Positions 59,605 through 64,000 of a stretch of 64,000 nucleotides of DNA are shown here, one piece after another (positions within the stretch are counted from its first letter, which is position 1; every line of letters begins with the position of its first letter). The stretch lies in the NCBI GenBank assembly GCA_037176705.1, contig CM073899.1, positions 8,122,001 through 8,186,000 on the forward strand. Reading direction: 5' to 3'. This DNA comes from Molossus alvarezi (lineage: Eukaryota; Chordata; Mammalia; Chiroptera; Molossidae). Under the pieces are notes generated by a model. It saw only the letters and a program-made list of their open reading frames with translations, searched no databases and was not told the origin of the DNA. Both the position numbers and the translations under genes were made by a program.

Positions 59605-59883
59605 CTTATTGGTAAAGCAGCAGCAAGTTTTGAGAGGACTGACTAATTTTGAAAGAGATTCTACTGTGAGTAAAGTGCTATAAATAGCACTGCACGCATG
59701 GTACAGAAACATTATTTGTGAAAGGAAGAGTCAATCAATGTTGCAAAGTTTATAAGAACTTGCCACAGCCACCACCCCCTTTGACAGCCACCAGTCTGAA
59801 CTGTCATCAGTCATCAACATGAAGGCAAGACCCTCCATCAGGAAAAATATTGTAACTTGCTAAATTCTCATATAATGGTTAGC

Positions 59884-60117
59884 TTTTTTCCCCCCGTATT
59901 TTAAAATATGTTTTTATTGACTTTTTTAGAGAGAGAGAGAAAGGGAGAGGGAGAGAGATAAAAAAACATTGATGAGAAACATCAATCTGTTGCCTCCAGT
60001 ACACCCCCTACTGGGGGTGGAGCCCACAACCTGAGCATGTGGCCTGACCAGAAATGGGACCAGTGACCTCTTGGTGCAGGGGACTATGCTCAAGCAACTG
60101 AGCCACAACAGCCAGGC
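59884..60117 (-). mobile_element. Ves SINE (TTTTATTG-tail type) in Tigger1 3' end
   Basis: Minus-strand copy, TTTTTATTGACTTTTTTAGAG to GCCTGGCTGTTGTGGC. Exact duplication TAATGGTTAGC at 59873-59883 and 60118-60128. Confidence 0.95.
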
Positions 60118-60172
60118 TAATGGTTAGCATTTTTAGCAATAAAGTATATTTTAATTAAGGTATGTACATTGT

Positions 60173-60430
60173 TTTTTTTGTATGTTTGTTTTTTAATCCT
60201 CACCCGGGGATATTTTTGCATTTGTCTTCAGATAGAACGGGAGAGAGGGAGGAAGAGCGAGAGAGGGAGAAACATCCACATGAGACACGTCGACAGGTTG
60301 CCACCCACATGGCCTCAACCAGGGCCAGCGACAAACTGCAACTGAGATACGTGCCCTTAGCAGGAACTGAACCCGGGACTCTCTGGTCCAAAGGCCAATG
60401 CTCTAATCGCTGAGCTAAACTGACCAGGGC
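60173..60430 (-). mobile_element. Ves SINE (hairpin-tail type) in Tigger1 3' end
   Basis: Minus-strand copy, T-rich tail, antisense AATCCTCACCCGGGGATA, head GCCCTGGTCAGTTTAGC. Exact duplication TGTACATTGT at 60163-60172 and 60431-60440. Confidence 0.95.
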
Positions 60431-60591
60431 TGTACATTGTATCTTAAAACATATTATTGCTCACTTAAATAGACTACAGTACAATGTAATTATAACTTTT
60501 AGATACACTGGAAAATCAAGAAAAAATTGTGGTATGCTTTTCTGAAATTTAATTTTGTAATTACAATGGGCATATATTAGTTTCAGGTGTA

Positions 60592-60603
60592 TACTAGACA
60601 TTT
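60592..60603. repeat. Half-L1 target duplication, left copy
   Basis: TACTAGACATTT, repeated exactly at 63249-63260; removing the insert and one copy restores continuous old L1 3' sequence. Confidence 0.9.
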
Positions 60604-60941
60604 TTTTAACTCATCTTTATTGTTAACTGTATTACAGATGTCCCCCCTTCCCCCATTGACTCCTTCCTCCCCCACACTATTGTCGGTGTCCATTGGTTAT
60701 GCATGTATGCATAGAAGTTTTTTGGTTTATCTCATCCCTCCTCTCCCCGCTTCCCATTGAGGTTCATCAGACTAACAACCAATTTGTTCTTCTTAATTCT
60801 TTCATCTTTTTCACCTACCCCCCAGCTCCAACCCATCTGGCAAGCAACAAAACGTTCTCTGTATCTATGAGTCTGTTTCTGTTCTGCTTGCTCTTTTTGT
60901 TTGTAGATTCAATTGTTGCTAGATATGTATTAATTGACATT

Positions 60942-61864
60942 TTATTGTTCATATTTTTGTTCTTCTTTTCCTTCAAGAAGACCCTTCAACATTTCATATA
61001 ATATTGGTTTGGGGGTGATGAACTCATTTAGCTTTTTCTTGTCTGGAAAATTCTTGATATGTCCATCGATTCTAAATGATAGCTTTGCAGGATAAAGTAA
61101 TCTTGGTTGTAGGTCGTTGCTTTTCATCACCTTGAATATCTCTTGTCACTCCTTTCTGGCCTGCAAAGTTTCTTTTGAGAAATCAGCTGACAGTCTTATG
61201 GGAACTCCTTTGTAGGTTACAAACTGCTTTTCTTTTGTTCCTTTTAAGATTCTCTCTTTGCCTTTAACCTGAATTTTGATGATGATGTGTTTTGGAGTGG
61301 ATCTCTTTGGGTTCAACTTGTTTGGGACTCTCTGTGCTTCCTGGACTTGTATGTCTGTTTCCTTCACCAAGTTAGGGAAGTTTTCTGTCATTATTGTTTC
61401 AAATAGGTTTTCAATATTTTGCTCTCCGTCTTCTTTTTCTAGCACCCCCAAGATGTGAAAGTTGTCACGCTTAAAGTTGTCCCAGAGGCTACTTACACTA
61501 TCCTCATTTTTTTTTATTCTTTTTTCTTTTTGCTATTCTGATTGGGTGTTTTCTGCTTCCTTATATTCCAAATGATGGTTTGCTTCTTGGCTTTACCTGC
61601 TCTACTATTGATTCCCTGTAAATTATTCTTTATTTCAGTTAGTGCCTCCTTCATTTCTGACTGGTCCTTTCTTATGTTGTTTATGCTTTCACTAAGTTTC
61701 TTGGAGGTCTCCTTAAGTTTCTTGACAGTCTCACTAAGTTTCTTGTATGTCTCACTAAGTTCCTTGAGCAACCTTATAACCTGTGTTTTGAACTCTGCAT
61801 CTGATTGATTGCTTATCTCCATTTTGTTTAGTTCTTTTCCTGGAGTTTTTTTCTTTTCTTTCAT
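60942..61864 (-). pseudogene. ORF1 of the half-L1, broken
   Basis: L1 ORF1-type RNA-binding protein read right to left. The ATG at 61864 opens MKEKKKTPGKELNKMEI. A coiled coil follows, with an unusual internally repeated segment (LSETYKKLSETVKKLKETSK, then KKLSES), then an RRM-like part (NFHILGVLEKED-type region, ENFPNLVKETDIQVQEAQR) and the C-terminal domain (RLSADFSKETLQARKE). A frameshift lies in the T-rich stretch near 61510, and a TGA at 61146-61148 replaces the Trp seen in L1-B. The last piece runs to 60942 (LNEFITPKPILYEMLKGLLE). Confidence 0.88.
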
Positions 61865-63248
61865 TTGGGATGTGTTTCTTTGTCTCTTTATTTTGGCTGC
61901 TTCTCTGTGATTGTTTGTTTCTGTGTTAGGTAGAGTTGCTATGTCTCCAAGGCTTTGTAGGGCGGCCTATTGTGTAGGTGTCCTGTAGCATCCAGTGGCA
62001 CAGCCTCCCTGATCACCCCAGCTGAGCTGTTGAGGTGCTCCCCTAGTGTGGATTGTATACCCTTCTATTGTAATTGAGACTTGATTGCTGCTGGCGTGTC
62101 AATGGGAGGGATTAGTCCTTGATCAGCTGCAAGTACGGGCTGTGCCCATTAACCATTGGCCTCTGACCACCTTGGAGGATCAGCTGGGCAGGGGCACAAC
62201 ACACAGAGAAGACTTACTTTGTTAGGGCTCTGGTACCCACTGAGACCGCTCTTTGCGTGTGTCACTTGTGGAAGTGGTTGGGTGGTGGTGTTTTGATGTG
62301 GTCTGAAGCTGATCACTGGGTGTGCTGGCTCTGGGGCAAGGTCAGCCTCTGCCTGTGTTCTACCTGGGGCCACCAGGCATAACCTACAAACTGATCTGCT
62401 GATGGCTGCTTCTTGTGCTAGGCTTGGGGTCACTTGATGAGAGGTATAGGGCTCACTGAAACCAGATGCTGCTCATTTGAGAGATTTTAGGAAACTCTGA
62501 AGCAGGATCCAAGATAAACCAATCCTATGGTAAAGCTTGGGTGGGTTGGAGCCTCAGGGAATCACCAGGGTGGGGCAAACAGTGTGAGCCAGGTTGCTGG
62601 AGTCCCAGTTATGGCGGCTATCTGCTGTCACAGAGAAAGGTTAACGAAAGGAACAAAGGCCTCTGCCAGCACGTCTGTCCAGGAGAAAGCCTCCTCTCCA
62701 GCCCTCATCCCAATGCCAGACAGCTCAGTTCTTCCCTGCATGTCTCTGGCGCCCCTCAAGCTGCCTCCTCTTCAAGCTTAGAGGGAACGAGTCCCAGAAA
62801 GTCCGTGCACAAGCCCTTTAAGGAGCTGCCTGGGTCTCCAGCCGCCTCAGCCTCCCTGAGCCTCAGTTCCCGCTGGTTTTTCCAGCCAGAAGTGATGGGG
62901 ATTCTCTACCTGGCACTGGAACCCTGAGCTGGGCTTCTGGTGTGGGACGGGGACCCCTCACTTCTCAGGGAGGACCTTCCCAGCCGAGGTGTCCCTCCTG
63001 ACATTTTTCTGCTACACGTGGGTATAGGACCAGCCCATCCTCACCTCCACTCCTCCTACCAGTCTCGGTGTGGCTGTTCCTTTAATTTCGTAGTTGCAGG
63101 ACTTCCATTCAGATGGATTTCAGGTGGTTCTGAATGATGGTTGTGTTGTAGTTTAGTTGCAATTTTGATGTGGTTGTGGAAGGAGGCGATATTGCATTTA
63201 CCTATGCTGCCGTCCTTATGGGAAATTTTTGCCAAATTGTACTTCAGT
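61865..63248 (-). promoter_or_regulatory. 5'UTR of the half-L1
   Basis: About 1.4 kb of GC-richer sequence upstream of ORF1. 62979-63210 is nearly repeated at 1-243. Chance ORFs of up to 128 codons occur on the opposite strand. As in other L1s the internal promoter would lie here; that is inferred from position. Confidence 0.65.
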
Positions 63249-63260
63249 TACTAGACATTT
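63249..63260. repeat. Half-L1 target duplication, right copy
   Basis: TACTAGACATTT, identical to 60592-60603. Confidence 0.9.
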
Positions 63261-63967
63261 ATATAACATACAAAGTGATCATCTCGATAAGTCTCCTACC
63301 ACCTGATGTCATACATACATATTACAATATTGTTGACTATATTCCTTATACTGTACTTTACATACCTGGACATATTTCATAACTGTCAATTTGCAATTTT
63401 TTATCTCTTCACATTTTTTACCCAGCTCTCCAACACCCCTCCCATCTGGCAACCAACAATTTCTTGTCTGCATCTCTGAATTTCTTTCTGTTTTGTTTGT
63501 TCATTTATTTGTTTTTTAGGTTCCACATATAAGGGAAATCATATGGTATTTTACTATCTCTGTCTGACTTGATGTTTGTTGATATTTTGATGATAACCAT
63601 TTTGATAAGTATGAGATAATATCTTATTGGGTTATTAATTTGCATTGCTCTGATGATTAGGGATATTGAGCATCTTTTCATATGTTGTTGCCCGTATGTA
63701 CATCTTATCTGGAGAAGTGTCTATTCAGGTTCTCTGACCATTTTTAAATAGTATTGCTTTTTGTTGTTGTTGTGTTGGTTCTTTTTGATGTTAAATTGTA
63801 TATATTTTGGATATTGACCCCTCATTAGATACACCATTAATCAATATCTTCTATATTTATTAGGTTTTCTTTTCTTTTTGTTAATGGTTTTCTTTGCTAT
63901 GCAGAACATTTTTGTTTAATGAAATCTCAGTTGTTTATTTTTTCTTTTGTTTCCCTTGCACAAGGAG

Positions 63968-63968
<1 letters not shown>

Positions 63969-64000
<32 letters not shown>
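63969..64000. repeat. GT microsatellite at window end
   Basis: Sixteen GT/TG units running off the edge, within the old L1 ORF2 region. Confidence 0.95.

Larger units (their letters stand above)
57058..59646 (+). pseudogene. Tigger1 transposase pseudogene
   Basis: The transposase cuts and pastes the element by binding its terminal repeats. The start ATG at 57058 opens MASKCSGKRKSH, the expected N terminus, and 57130-57180 corresponds to the first helix-turn-helix (AAGCTTAGTGAGGAAGG). Stops appear within 25 codons and more follow. Central regions at 57860-58620 are recognisable by order of sequence; I did not locate the DDE catalytic residues. After the L1 insert the frame reopens (KGSKWSLEMEF, EDAVKIAG) and continues across the minisatellite to GKAAASFERTD at 59640. 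Dead for a long time. Confidence 0.82.
56645..60540 (+). mobile_element. Tigger1 DNA transposon, broken by later insertions
   Basis: Colinear with the Tigger1 element (pogo-like Tc1/mariner superfamily) as I know it. The 5' terminal part at 56645 (TTTTATTGCATTTTACTTTACTGC) is followed by leader, transposase from 57058, then the 3' part ending around ACACTGGAAAATCAAG at 60510. Inserted into it are a Ves (57570-57846), a rearranged L1 (58621-59210), a minisatellite expansion (59325-59604) and two Ves (59884-60117, 60173-60430). The last ~50 bases are missing; an old L1 begins there. Confidence 0.88.
60604..63248 (-). mobile_element. Half-L1 element (ORF1 only) with target duplication
   Basis: Minus-strand element of about 2.65 kb. 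Its 5' end is near 63248, 5'UTR 61865-63248, ORF1 60942-61864, then an L1-type 3'UTR (60610-60940) with the purine tract GGGGGAGGAAGGAG and ACATCTGTAATACAG in sense, much like the 3' ends of L1-A/B/C. There is no ORF2 sequence at all. This is the architecture of HAL1 elements, which must use the L1 ORF2 protein in trans. Age: younger than its L1 host. Confidence 0.88.
60541..64000 (-). mobile_element. Old L1 split by a half-L1, runs off the window
   Basis: The 3' end of a minus-strand L1 (TTAGTTTCAGGTGTATAC antisense) lies at 60541-60592 and the element resumes at 63261 (ATATAACATACAAAGTGATC). It continues through the 3'UTR (CCCATCTGGCAACCAAC, CACATATAAGGGAAATCATATG) into the ORF2 C-terminal end near 63600-64000. 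The intervening 60604-63248 is a younger insertion. All frames are broken. Confidence 0.88.

Overview
The window looks like an intergenic stretch of a bat genome. It is AT-rich and full of retrotransposons, and I find no host gene, rRNA gene or functional tRNA gene. The best clue to the organism is about two dozen tRNA-derived SINEs whose 5' end reads GCCCTGGCCGGTTTGGCTCAG. I recognise these as the Ves family of vesper-type bats (Yangochiroptera). Tigger1 and MIR relics fit a placental mammal. The species is not determined. All family names rest on sequence memory and internal comparison, because no database was searched.

Layout. 1-1505: a minus-strand L1 fragment carrying the 5' end of a younger L1/half-L1. 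1.5-16.1 kb: mostly unassigned AT-rich DNA with scattered Ves SINEs, MIRs, ancient MaLR-like LTR fragments and one possible ERV1-type LTR (14.2-14.8 kb). 16.1-19.0 kb: an old half-L1 (HAL1) with SINEs, two of them nested. 19.1-22.4 kb: a minus-strand L1 whose 5'UTR is joined straight to ORF2. 22.4-29.2 kb: SINEs, MIRs and a 3' L1 piece. 29.2-41.5 kb: two head-to-tail plus-strand L1s (called A and B here) inside a single 16-bp target-site duplication. 41.5-54.2 kb: a 20-bp-period minisatellite, a 5'-truncated L1 (C), several SINEs, a 200-bp GA-rich tract and an older L1 (D). 56.6-60.5 kb: a Tigger1 DNA transposon broken by SINEs and an inverted L1, with an in-frame minisatellite in its transposase. 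60.5-64.0 kb: an old L1 split by a 2.65-kb half-L1 that has a perfect 12-bp target-site duplication.

How the parts relate. L1 ORF2 supplies the endonuclease and reverse transcriptase that copies L1, half-L1 and SINE RNA. The A-rich duplications at many insertions fit that machinery. L1-B is the most complete master-type element here. Its 5'UTR carries about five 131-bp tandem monomers, and both ORFs are full length but hold a few stops and frameshifts, so it is a recent pseudogene. Nesting gives relative ages: Tigger1 is older than the L1 at 60.5 kb, which is older than the half-L1 inside it; older Ves copies carry younger Ves copies in their tails.
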